64,000 nt of DNA, from assembly GCF_052324685.1 (NCBI RefSeq), contig NW_027506971.1, positions 1-64,000 of the forward strand. Direction: 5' to 3'. Made by a program: the position numbers and the translations under genes. Numbering within the stretch: position 1 is the stretch's first letter; each line of letters begins with the position of its first letter. The notes beneath the pieces are model-generated. The model worked only from the letters and a program-made list of their open reading frames with translations, had not been told where the DNA came from and did not search any database. The stretch is from Brachyhypopomus gauderio. Its lineage: Eukaryota; Chordata; Actinopteri; Gymnotiformes; Hypopomidae. Positions 11,921-25,280 of the stretch are shown in pieces.

Positions 11921-12635
11921 ATGAGTGTGTGTGAGTGAGTGTGTATGTGTGTGTGTATGAGTGTGTGTGAGTGAGAGTGTATATGTGTGTGTGTATGAGT
12001 GTGTGTGTGTGGGTGTGTATTGGAAAAGGGATGGTAATCATGACTCATCCCAATTCCAATCTATTTGACACATGAAAATAGATTGGAAGTGGGATCCTAT
12101 TCAAATAGATTGGAAGTGGGACTGGTAATTACACAACATCCCAATTCCAATCTATTTGAATGGCATCCCAATTCCAATTTACAGTTTTTGACTACTGCTA
12201 ACGTGCTTTTGTCCAATCTGTAGTCACATTTTCAAAACTCCAAACACAGTGAACACAACATCAGTTTTCAGTGGCTATACTATTAGTTCAATTCATGTTG
12301 TTATGGCACAAAATGCAGTCATTTTACATGTTTTTATAATGCTTAAATTTTCTATACACACAAGGTTATCCAATAACAAAATTCTGGATCGTTTTTGTCT
12401 TATTTACAATTGCTTGTACACAGCATGCCAAAAATGAAAACCTAAGGTTCAAAACCTTAAATATCGTATAAAATGCCAAGTTCTGCAAAAACAAAGGCAG
12501 CTGAACAGTTATTACTGTTGTACACATTTTTTGCACATATAGATAAATGAAGTATAGTATAAAATATATATATATATTTATAAAAAGTATATACTGAAGT
12601 ACAGTAATGTACCGGGTCAGAGAGGAGCAAATATA
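10106..12635 (+). repeat. Monomer 5 (2530 bp)
   Basis: TG block 11431-12020. No difference from monomer 4 was noticed by eye. Confidence 0.96.
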
Positions 12636-14416
12636 ACAATTTGTCCTGCAATCTCAAGTGCTGGTTTGGTCCTTCACAAATGCTAGATTGGTCCCTATAA
12701 CAGTGACCTCCTTCTTTCGTTTTTGAATGAACTCTACCAACAACTGGTTTCAGATGCAGAAAGGGAACAGGTGGGAGGAAACACGAGGACATTTGTGATG
12801 GGACGATGTAGCATTTTGTCATTCTCATGTCATCACAAACTGGTTTATAGACCATCCAAGAGTGATGTCCCTTTTCCTCCCGCCCTACTCGCCTTTCCTC
12901 AACCCCAATAAGGAACTTTTTTCAGTCTGGAGGTGGAAGGTGTATGATCATCGGCCCCATGACCAAATGTCCCTGCTGCATGCAATGGATCCTGGCTGCA
13001 GAGACATTTCAGCTGAAGACTGCCAGGGGTGAATAAGGCATACCAAGCTTTTCTTTCCCAGGTCCATGGCAAGGGCCAACATCAGATGTGATGTGGATGA
13101 AAACATGTGGCCAACTGCTGAAGGCCGTTTAGATTACACCTAACAAGACTGTTCAGTTTTGTATTCTGTTTTCCCCCTTGTGTGGCTTTTTTTGTATATG
13201 TGTATTTTTACACATATGGGACCATGGCTAATTATGTTTACAATTATGATAATTATTTTTTGGGTTAGGCCACAATTTACAGTAATGTCCCTAATACAGT
13301 AAAAGATACCCTTTACTGCAAAAATGTTACTGACTCCTTTTGGTCTAATCTACATTCCATATAGTACCTAACAGTAAATATCACTCATTGTGTAGACAGT
13401 ATGTTGCCAAAAATGCACACATTTGAAAAAAAAGTCCAAATGAAGCGGATTACAGTAAAAATGAACTGACTAAGAAAACAACAGATGTTACTGTAAAATG
13501 TCTGTTGTTTGCTGGGAGAGGGTAAAATATTACATGTAATACTGTTTCTGTATTGCCATCAAATGTTAGTTTTTTTACAGTGGTTGTGCAGTGATTGACT
13601 ATGTTCATCTCGAAAAGAGAATATGTGCTAGTGTTTAAAAGAATGATTGGATACTGAACCAGGTTTGCTGTGTTTTAACAAAGTTGTTTGCATTGTGAAA
13701 TGCAGAGTTGGTATTTAGTTAAGAAAATGCGCTTTTGAACACAATATTAACTATTTGGCTATTTGTGTGAGGTCAATGTGTTGCTGTGTTTAGAGTTTTG
13801 ACAATGTATCACAAGTATTGGGAAATGCACGTTAGCAGTCGTCAAAAACTGTATTTCCACCTGTCAAATAGATTGGAATTGGGATGCAGTTTGTTCAGCC
13901 AAATTATGACTTTGTGCAAACTTTAACACATTCACACAGTGAGTCAGGGGGACTCAGACATGTGTGTGTGTATGAGTGTGTGTGTGTGTGTCTGTGTGAG
14001 TGAGTGTGTATGTGTGTGTGTATGAGTGTGTGTGAGTGAGTGTGTATATGAGTGTGTGTATGAGTGTGTGTGTGACTGAGTGTGTATATGTGTATGTATG
14101 AGTGTGTGTGTGTGTTTGTGTGTGTGTGAGTGCGTATGAGTGTGTGTGAGTGAGTGTGTATGTGTGTGATAGATTGGAATTGGGATGCAGTTTGTTCAGC
14201 CAAATTATGACTTTGTGCAAACTTCAACACATTCACACAGTGAGTCAGGGGGACTCAGACATGTGTGTGTATGAGTGTGTGTGTGTGTCTGTGTGAGTGA
14301 GTGTGTATGTGTGTGTGTATGAGTGTGTGTGAGTGAGTGTGTATATGAGTGTGTGTGTGAGTGAGTGTGTATATGAGTGTGTGTGTGAGTGAGTGTGTAT
14401 ATGTGTGTGTGTATGA

Positions 14417-14450
<34 letters not shown>

Positions 14451-15163
14451 ATGAGTGTGTGTGAGTGAGTGTGTATGTGTGTGTGTATGAGTGTGTGTGA
14501 GTGAGAGTGTATATGTGTGTGTGTATGAGTGTGTGTGTGTGGGTGTGTATTGGAAAAGGGATGGTAATCATGACTCATCCCAATTCCAATCTATTTGACA
14601 CATGAAAATAGATTGGAAGTGGGATCCTATTCAAATAGATTGGAAGTGGGACTGGTAATTACACAACATCCCAATTCCAATCTATTTGAATGGCATCCCA
14701 ATTCCAATTTACAGTTTTTGACTACTGCTAACGTGCTTTTGTCCAATCTGTAGTCACATTTTCAAAACTCCAAACACAGTGAACACAACATCAGTTTTCA
14801 GTGGCTATACTATTAGTTCAATTCATGTTGTTATGGCACAAAATGCAGTCATTTTACATGTTTTTATAATGCTTAAATTTTCTATACACACAAGGTTATC
14901 CAATAACAAAATTCTGGATCGTTTTTGTCTTATTTACAATTGCTTGTACACAGCATGCCAAAAATGAAAACCTAAGGTTCAAAACCTTAAATATCGTATA
15001 AAATGCCAAGTTCTGCAAAAACAAAGGCAGCTGAACAGTTATTACTGTTGTACACATTTTTTGCACATATAGATAAATGAAGTATAGTATAAAATATATA
15101 TATATTTATAAAAAGTATATACTGAAGTACAGTAATGTACCGGGTCAGAGAGGAGCAAATATA
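12636..15163 (+). repeat. Monomer 6 (2528 bp)
   Basis: TG block 13961-14550. Differs from monomer 5 by the short AT run near 15095; same length and form as monomer 10. Confidence 0.96.
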
Positions 15164-16943
15164 ACAATTTGTCCTGCAATCTCAAGTGCTGGTTTGGTCC
15201 TTCACAAATGCTAGATTGGTCCCTATAACAGTGACCTCCTTCTTTCGTTTTTGAATGAACTCTACCAACAACTGGTTTCAGATGCAGAAAGGGAACAGGT
15301 GGGAGGAAACACGAGGACATTTGTGATGGGACGATGTAGCATTTTGTCATTCTCATGTCATCACAAACTGGTTTATAGACCATCCAAGAGTGATGTCCCT
15401 TTTCCTCCCGCCCTACTCGCCTTTCCTCAACCCCAATAAGGAACTTTTTTCAGTCTGGAGGTGGAAGGTGTATGATCATCGGCCCCATGACCAAATGTCC
15501 CTGCTGCATGCAATGGATCCTGGCTGCAGAGACATTTCAGCTGAAGACTGCCAGGGGTGAATAAGGCATACCAAGCTTTTCTTTCCCAGGTCCATGGCAA
15601 GGGCCAACATCAGATGTGATGTGGATGAAAACATGTGGCCAACTGCTGAAGGCCGTTTAGATTACACCTAACAAGACTGTTCAGTTTTGTATTCTGTTTT
15701 CCCCCTTGTGTGGCTTTTTTTGTATATGTGTATTTTTACACATATGGGACCATGGCTAATTATGTTTACAATTATGATAATTATTTTTTGGGTTAGGCCA
15801 CAATTTACAGTAATGTCCCTAATACAGTAAAAGATACCCTTTACTGCAAAAATGTTACTGACTCCTTTTGGTCTAATCTACATTCCATATAGTACCTAAC
15901 AGTAAATATCACTCATTGTGTAGACAGTATGTTGCCAAAAATGCACACATTTGAAAAAAAGTCCAAATGAAGCGGATTACAGTAAAAATGAACTGACTAA
16001 TAAAACAACAGATGTTACTGTAAAATGTCTGTTGTTTGCTGGGAGAGGGTAAAATATTACATGTAATACTGTTTCTGTATTGCCATCAAATGTTAGTTTT
16101 TTTACAGTGGTTGTGCAGTGATTGACTATGTTCATCTCGAAAAGAGAATATGTGCTAGTGTTTAAAAGAATGATTGGATACTGAACCAGGTTTGCTGTGT
16201 TTTAACAAAGTTGTTTGCATTGTGAAATGCAGAGTTGGTATTTAGTTAAGAAAATGCGCTTTTGAACACAATATTAACTATTTGGCTATTTGTGTGAGGT
16301 CAATGTGTTGCTGTGTTTAGAGTTTTGACAATGTATCACAAGTATTGGGAAATGCACGTTAGCAGTCGTCAAAAACTGTATTTCCACCTGTCAAATAGAT
16401 TGGAATTGGGATGCAGTTTGTTCAGCCAAATTATGACTTTGTGCAAACTTTAACACATTCACACAGTGAGTCAGGGGGACTCAGACATGTGTGTGTGTAT
16501 GAGTGTGTGTGTGTGTGTCTGTGTGAGTGAGTGTGTATGTGTGTGTGTATGAGTGTGTGTGAGTGAGTGTGTATATGAGTGTGTGTATGAGTGTGTGTGT
16601 GACTGAGTGTGTATATGTGTATGTATGAGTGTGTGTGTGTGTTTGTGTGTGTGTGAGTGCGTATGAGTGTGTGTGAGTGAGTGTGTATGTGTGTGATAGA
16701 TTGGAATTGGGATGCAGTTTGTTCAGCCAAATTATGACTTTGTGCAAACTTCAACACATTCACACAGTGAGTCAGGGGGACTCAGACATGTGTGTGTATG
16801 AGTGTGTGTGTGTGTCTGTGTGAGTGAGTGTGTATGTGTGTGTGTATGAGTGTGTGTGAGTGAGTGTGTATATGAGTGTGTGTGTGAGTGAGTGTGTATA
16901 TGAGTGTGTGTGTGAGTGAGTGTGTATATGTGTGTGTGTATGA

Positions 16944-16977
<34 letters not shown>

Positions 16978-17692
16978 ATGAGTGTGTGTGAGTGAGTGTG
17001 TATGTGTGTGTGTATGAGTGTGTGTGAGTGAGAGTGTATATGTGTGTGTGTATGAGTGTGTGTGTGTGGGTGTGTATTGGAAAAGGGATGGTAATCATGA
17101 CTCATCCCAATTCCAATCTATTTGACACATGAAAATAGATTGGAAGTGGGATCCTATTCAAATAGATTGGAAGTGGGACTGGTAATTACACAACATCCCA
17201 ATTCCAATCTATTTGAATGGCATCCCAATTCCAATTTACAGTTTTTGACTACTGCTAACGTGCTTTTGTCCAATCTGTAGTCACATTTTCAAAACTCCAA
17301 ACACAGTGAACACAACATCAGTTTTCAGTGGCTATACTATTAGTTCAATTCATGTTGTTATGGCACAAAATGCAGTCATTTTACATGTTTTTATAATGCT
17401 TAAATTTTCTATACACACAAGGTTATCCAATAACAAAATTCTGGATCGTTTTTGTCTTATTTACAATTGCTTGTACACAGCATGCCAAAAATGAAAACCT
17501 AAGGTTCAAAACCTTAAATATCGTATAAAATGCCAAGTTCTGCAAAAACAAAGGCAGCTGAACAGTTATTACTGTTGTACACATTTTTTGCACATATAGA
17601 TAAATGAAGTATAGTATAAAATATATATATATATTTATAAAAAGTATATACTGAAGTACAGTAATGTACCGGGTCAGAGAGGAGCAAATATA
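15164..17692 (+). repeat. Monomer 7 (2529 bp)
   Basis: TG block 16488-17077. Seven A's near 15955 and a private substitution, ACTAATAAAAC near 15998 (others ACTAAGAAAAC). Long AT run. Confidence 0.96.
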
Positions 17693-19473
17693 ACAATTTG
17701 TCCTGCAATCTCAAGTGCTGGTTTGGTCCTTCACAAATGCTAGATTGGTCCCTATAACAGTGACCTCCTTCTTTCGTTTTTGAATGAACTCTACCAACAA
17801 CTGGTTTCAGATGCAGAAAGGGAACAGGTGGGAGGAAACACGAGGACATTTGTGATGGGACGATGTAGCATTTTGTCATTCTCATGTCATCACAAACTGG
17901 TTTATAGACCATCCAAGAGTGATGTCCCTTTTCCTCCCGCCCTACTCGCCTTTCCTCAACCCCAATAAGGAACTTTTTTCAGTCTGGAGGTGGAAGGTGT
18001 ATGATCATCGGCCCCATGACCAAATGTCCCTGCTGCATGCAATGGATCCTGGCTGCAGAGACATTTCAGCTGAAGACTGCCAGGGGTGAATAAGGCATAC
18101 CAAGCTTTTCTTTCCCAGGTCCATGGCAAGGGCCAACATCAGATGTGATGTGGATGAAAACATGTGGCCAACTGCTGAAGGCCGTTTAGATTACACCTAA
18201 CAAGACTGTTCAGTTTTGTATTCTGTTTTCCCCCTTGTGTGGCTTTTTTTGTATATGTGTATTTTTACACATATGGGACCATGGCTAATTATGTTTACAA
18301 TTATGATAATTATTTTTTGGGTTAGGCCACAATTTACAGTAATGTCCCTAATACAGTAAAAGATACCCTTTACTGCAAAAATGTTACTGACTCCTTTTGG
18401 TCTAATCTACATTCCATATAGTACCTAACAGTAAATATCACTCATTGTGTAGACAGTATGTTGCCAAAAATGCACACATTTGAAAAAAAAGTCCAAATGA
18501 AGCGGATTACAGTAAAAATGAACTGACTAAGAAAACAACAGATGTTACTGTAAAATGTCTGTTGTTTGCTGGGAGAGGGTAAAATATTACATGTAATACT
18601 GTTTCTGTATTGCCATCAAATGTTAGTTTTTTTACAGTGGTTGTGCAGTGATTGACTATGTTCATCTCGAAAAGAGAATATGTGCTAGTGTTTAAAAGAA
18701 TGATTGGATACTGAACCAGGTTTGCTGTGTTTTAACAAAGTTGTTTGCATTGTGAAATGCAGAGTTGGTATTTAGTTAAGAAAATGCGCTTTTGAACACA
18801 ATATTAACTATTTGGCTATTTGTGTGAGGTCAATGTGTTGCTGTGTTTAGAGTTTTGACAATGTATCACAAGTATTGGGAAATGCACGTTAGCAGTCGTC
18901 AAAAACTGTATTTCCACCTGTCAAATAGATTGGAATTGGGATGCAGTTTGTTCAGCCAAATTATGACTTTGTGCAAACTTTAACACATTCACACAGTGAG
19001 TCAGGGGGACTCAGACATGTGTGTGTGTATGAGTGTGTGTGTGTGTGTCTGTGTGAGTGAGTGTGTATGTGTGTGTGTATGAGTGTGTGTGAGTGAGTGT
19101 GTATATGAGTGTGTGTATGAGTGTGTGTGTGACTGAGTGTGTATATGTGTATGTATGAGTGTGTGTGTGTGTTTGTGTGTGTGTGAGTGCGTATGAGTGT
19201 GTGTGAGTGAGTGTGTATGTGTGTGATAGATTGGAATTGGGATGCAGTTTGTTCAGCCAAATTATGACTTTGTGCAAACTTCAACACATTCACACAGTGA
19301 GTCAGGGGGACTCAGACATGTGTGTGTATGAGTGTGTGTGTGTGTCTGTGTGAGTGAGTGTGTATGTGTGTGTGTATGAGTGTGTGTGAGTGAGTGTGTA
19401 TATGAGTGTGTGTGTGAGTGAGTGTGTATATGAGTGTGTGTGTGAGTGAGTGTGTATATGTGTGTGTGTATGA

Positions 19474-19507
<34 letters not shown>

Positions 19508-20222
19508 ATGAGTGTGTGTGAGTGAGTGTGTATGTGTGTGTGTATGAGTGTGTGTGAGTGAGAGTGTATATGTGTGTGTGTATGAGTGTGTGTGTGTGGG
19601 TGTGTATTGGAAAAGGGATGGTAATCATGACTCATCCCAATTCCAATCTATTTGACACATGAAAATAGATTGGAAGTGGGATCCTATTCAAATAGATTGG
19701 AAGTGGGACTGGTAATTACACAACATCCCAATTCCAATCTATTTGAATGGCATCCCAATTCCAATTTACAGTTTTTGACTACTGCTAACGTGCTTTTGTC
19801 CAATCTGTAGTCACATTTTCAAAACTCCAAACACAGTGAACACAACATCAGTTTTCAGTGGCTATACTATTAGTTCAATTCATGTTGTTATGGCACAAAA
19901 TGCAGTCATTTTACATGTTTTTATAATGCTTAAATTTTCTATACACACAAGGTTATCCAATAACAAAATTCTGGATCGTTTTTGTCTTATTTACAATTGC
20001 TTGTACACAGCATGCCAAAAATGAAAACCTAAGGTTCAAAACCTTAAATATCGTATAAAATGCCAAGTTCTGCAAAAACAAAGGCAGCTGAACAGTTATT
20101 ACTGTTGTACACATTTTTTGCACATATAGATAAATGAAGTATAGTATAAAATATATATATATATTTATAAAAAGTATATACTGAAGTACAGTAATGTACC
20201 GGGTCAGAGAGGAGCAAATATA
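17693..20222 (+). repeat. Monomer 8 (2530 bp)
   Basis: TG block 19018-19607. Common-form monomer with long AT run. Confidence 0.96.
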
Positions 20223-22003
20223 ACAATTTGTCCTGCAATCTCAAGTGCTGGTTTGGTCCTTCACAAATGCTAGATTGGTCCCTATAACAGTGACCTCCTT
20301 CTTTCGTTTTTGAATGAACTCTACCAACAACTGGTTTCAGATGCAGAAAGGGAACAGGTGGGAGGAAACACGAGGACATTTGTGATGGGACGATGTAGCA
20401 TTTTGTCATTCTCATGTCATCACAAACTGGTTTATAGACCATCCAAGAGTGATGTCCCTTTTCCTCCCGCCCTACTCGCCTTTCCTCAACCCCAATAAGG
20501 AACTTTTTTCAGTCTGGAGGTGGAAGGTGTATGATCATCGGCCCCATGACCAAATGTCCCTGCTGCATGCAATGGATCCTGGCTGCAGAGACATTTCAGC
20601 TGAAGACTGCCAGGGGTGAATAAGGCATACCAAGCTTTTCTTTCCCAGGTCCATGGCAAGGGCCAACATCAGATGTGATGTGGATGAAAACATGTGGCCA
20701 ACTGCTGAAGGCCGTTTAGATTACACCTAACAAGACTGTTCAGTTTTGTATTCTGTTTTCCCCCTTGTGTGGCTTTTTTTGTATATGTGTATTTTTACAC
20801 ATATGGGACCATGGCTAATTATGTTTACAATTATGATAATTATTTTTTGGGTTAGGCCACAATTTACAGTAATGTCCCTAATACAGTAAAAGATACCCTT
20901 TACTGCAAAAATGTTACTGACTCCTTTTGGTCTAATCTACATTCCATATAGTACCTAACAGTAAATATCACTCATTGTGTAGACAGTATGTTGCCAAAAA
21001 TGCACACATTTGAAAAAAAAGTCCAAATGAAGCGGATTACAGTAAAAATGAACTGACTAAGAAAACAACAGATGTTACTGTAAAATGTCTGTTGTTTGCT
21101 GGGAGAGGGTAAAATATTACATGTAATACTGTTTCTGTATTGCCATCAAATGTTAGTTTTTTTACAGTGGTTGTGCAGTGATTGACTATGTTCATCTCGA
21201 AAAGAGAATATGTGCTAGTGTTTAAAAGAATGATTGGATACTGAACCAGGTTTGCTGTGTTTTAACAAAGTTGTTTGCATTGTGAAATGCAGAGTTGGTA
21301 TTTAGTTAAGAAAATGCGCTTTTGAACACAATATTAACTATTTGGCTATTTGTGTGAGGTCAATGTGTTGCTGTGTTTAGAGTTTTGACAATGTATCACA
21401 AGTATTGGGAAATGCACGTTAGCAGTCGTCAAAAACTGTATTTCCACCTGTCAAATAGATTGGAATTGGGATGCAGTTTGTTCAGCCAAATTATGACTTT
21501 GTGCAAACTTTAACACATTCACACAGTGAGTCAGGGGGACTCAGACATGTGTGTGTGTATGAGTGTGTGTGTGTGTGTCTGTGTGAGTGAGTGTGTATGT
21601 GTGTGTGTATGAGTGTGTGTGAGTGAGTGTGTATATGAGTGTGTGTATGAGTGTGTGTGTGACTGAGTGTGTATATGTGTATGTATGAGTGTGTGTGTGT
21701 GTTTGTGTGTGTGTGAGTGCGTATGAGTGTGTGTGAGTGAGTGTGTATGTGTGTGATAGATTGGAATTGGGATGCAGTTTGTTCAGCCAAATTATGACTT
21801 TGTGCAAACTTCAACACATTCACACAGTGAGTCAGGGGGACTCAGACATGTGTGTGTATGAGTGTGTGTGTGTGTCTGTGTGAGTGAGTGTGTATGTGTG
21901 TGTGTATGAGTGTGTGTGAGTGAGTGTGTATATGAGTGTGTGTGTGAGTGAGTGTGTATATGAGTGTGTGTGTGAGTGAGTGTGTATATGTGTGTGTGTA
22001 TGA

Positions 22004-22037
<34 letters not shown>

Positions 22038-22752
22038 ATGAGTGTGTGTGAGTGAGTGTGTATGTGTGTGTGTATGAGTGTGTGTGAGTGAGAGTGTATA
22101 TGTGTGTGTGTATGAGTGTGTGTGTGTGGGTGTGTATTGGAAAAGGGATGGTAATCATGACTCATCCCAATTCCAATCTATTTGACACATGAAAATAGAT
22201 TGGAAGTGGGATCCTATTCAAATAGATTGGAAGTGGGACTGGTAATTACACAACATCCCAATTCCAATCTATTTGAATGGCATCCCAATTCCAATTTACA
22301 GTTTTTGACTACTGCTAACGTGCTTTTGTCCAATCTGTAGTCACATTTTCAAAACTCCAAACACAGTGAACACAACATCAGTTTTCAGTGGCTATACTAT
22401 TAGTTCAATTCATGTTGTTATGGCACAAAATGCAGTCATTTTACATGTTTTTATAATGCTTAAATTTTCTATACACACAAGGTTATCCAATAACAAAATT
22501 CTGGATCGTTTTTGTCTTATTTACAATTGCTTGTACACAGCATGCCAAAAATGAAAACCTAAGGTTCAAAACCTTAAATATCGTATAAAATGCCAAGTTC
22601 TGCAAAAACAAAGGCAGCTGAACAGTTATTACTGTTGTACACATTTTTTGCACATATAGATAAATGAAGTATAGTATAAAATATATATATATATTTATAA
22701 AAAGTATATACTGAAGTACAGTAATGTACCGGGTCAGAGAGGAGCAAATATA
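20223..22752 (+). repeat. Monomer 9 (2530 bp)
   Basis: TG block 21548-22137. Common-form monomer, no difference from monomer 8 noticed. Confidence 0.96.
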
Positions 22753-24533
22753 ACAATTTGTCCTGCAATCTCAAGTGCTGGTTTGGTCCTTCACAAATGC
22801 TAGATTGGTCCCTATAACAGTGACCTCCTTCTTTCGTTTTTGAATGAACTCTACCAACAACTGGTTTCAGATGCAGAAAGGGAACAGGTGGGAGGAAACA
22901 CGAGGACATTTGTGATGGGACGATGTAGCATTTTGTCATTCTCATGTCATCACAAACTGGTTTATAGACCATCCAAGAGTGATGTCCCTTTTCCTCCCGC
23001 CCTACTCGCCTTTCCTCAACCCCAATAAGGAACTTTTTTCAGTCTGGAGGTGGAAGGTGTATGATCATCGGCCCCATGACCAAATGTCCCTGCTGCATGC
23101 AATGGATCCTGGCTGCAGAGACATTTCAGCTGAAGACTGCCAGGGGTGAATAAGGCATACCAAGCTTTTCTTTCCCAGGTCCATGGCAAGGGCCAACATC
23201 AGATGTGATGTGGATGAAAACATGTGGCCAACTGCTGAAGGCCGTTTAGATTACACCTAACAAGACTGTTCAGTTTTGTATTCTGTTTTCCCCCTTGTGT
23301 GGCTTTTTTTGTATATGTGTATTTTTACACATATGGGACCATGGCTAATTATGTTTACAATTATGATAATTATTTTTTGGGTTAGGCCACAATTTACAGT
23401 AATGTCCCTAATACAGTAAAAGATACCCTTTACTGCAAAAATGTTACTGACTCCTTTTGGTCTAATCTACATTCCATATAGTACCTAACAGTAAATATCA
23501 CTCATTGTGTAGACAGTATGTTGCCAAAAATGCACACATTTGAAAAAAAAGTCCAAATGAAGCGGATTACAGTAAAAATGAACTGACTAAGAAAACAACA
23601 GATGTTACTGTAAAATGTCTGTTGTTTGCTGGGAGAGGGTAAAATATTACATGTAATACTGTTTCTGTATTGCCATCAAATGTTAGTTTTTTTACAGTGG
23701 TTGTGCAGTGATTGACTATGTTCATCTCGAAAAGAGAATATGTGCTAGTGTTTAAAAGAATGATTGGATACTGAACCAGGTTTGCTGTGTTTTAACAAAG
23801 TTGTTTGCATTGTGAAATGCAGAGTTGGTATTTAGTTAAGAAAATGCGCTTTTGAACACAATATTAACTATTTGGCTATTTGTGTGAGGTCAATGTGTTG
23901 CTGTGTTTAGAGTTTTGACAATGTATCACAAGTATTGGGAAATGCACGTTAGCAGTCGTCAAAAACTGTATTTCCACCTGTCAAATAGATTGGAATTGGG
24001 ATGCAGTTTGTTCAGCCAAATTATGACTTTGTGCAAACTTTAACACATTCACACAGTGAGTCAGGGGGACTCAGACATGTGTGTGTGTATGAGTGTGTGT
24101 GTGTGTGTCTGTGTGAGTGAGTGTGTATGTGTGTGTGTATGAGTGTGTGTGAGTGAGTGTGTATATGAGTGTGTGTATGAGTGTGTGTGTGACTGAGTGT
24201 GTATATGTGTATGTATGAGTGTGTGTGTGTGTTTGTGTGTGTGTGAGTGCGTATGAGTGTGTGTGAGTGAGTGTGTATGTGTGTGATAGATTGGAATTGG
24301 GATGCAGTTTGTTCAGCCAAATTATGACTTTGTGCAAACTTCAACACATTCACACAGTGAGTCAGGGGGACTCAGACATGTGTGTGTATGAGTGTGTGTG
24401 TGTGTCTGTGTGAGTGAGTGTGTATGTGTGTGTGTATGAGTGTGTGTGAGTGAGTGTGTATATGAGTGTGTGTGTGAGTGAGTGTGTATATGAGTGTGTG
24501 TGTGAGTGAGTGTGTATATGTGTGTGTGTATGA

Positions 24534-24567
<34 letters not shown>

Positions 24568-25280
24568 ATGAGTGTGTGTGAGTGAGTGTGTATGTGTGTG
24601 TGTATGAGTGTGTGTGAGTGAGAGTGTATATGTGTGTGTGTATGAGTGTGTGTGTGTGGGTGTGTATTGGAAAAGGGATGGTAATCATGACTCATCCCAA
24701 TTCCAATCTATTTGACACATGAAAATAGATTGGAAGTGGGATCCTATTCAAATAGATTGGAAGTGGGACTGGTAATTACACAACATCCCAATTCCAATCT
24801 ATTTGAATGGCATCCCAATTCCAATTTACAGTTTTTGACTACTGCTAACGTGCTTTTGTCCAATCTGTAGTCACATTTTCAAAACTCCAAACACAGTGAA
24901 CACAACATCAGTTTTCAGTGGCTATACTATTAGTTCAATTCATGTTGTTATGGCACAAAATGCAGTCATTTTACATGTTTTTATAATGCTTAAATTTTCT
25001 ATACACACAAGGTTATCCAATAACAAAATTCTGGATCGTTTTTGTCTTATTTACAATTGCTTGTACACAGCATGCCAAAAATGAAAACCTAAGGTTCAAA
25101 ACCTTAAATATCGTATAAAATGCCAAGTTCTGCAAAAACAAAGGCAGCTGAACAGTTATTACTGTTGTACACATTTTTTGCACATATAGATAAATGAAGT
25201 ATAGTATAAAATATATATATATTTATAAAAAGTATATACTGAAGTACAGTAATGTACCGGGTCAGAGAGGAGCAAATATA
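22753..25280 (+). repeat. Monomer 10 (2528 bp)
   Basis: TG block 24078-24667. Short AT run near 25215, otherwise common form. Confidence 0.96.
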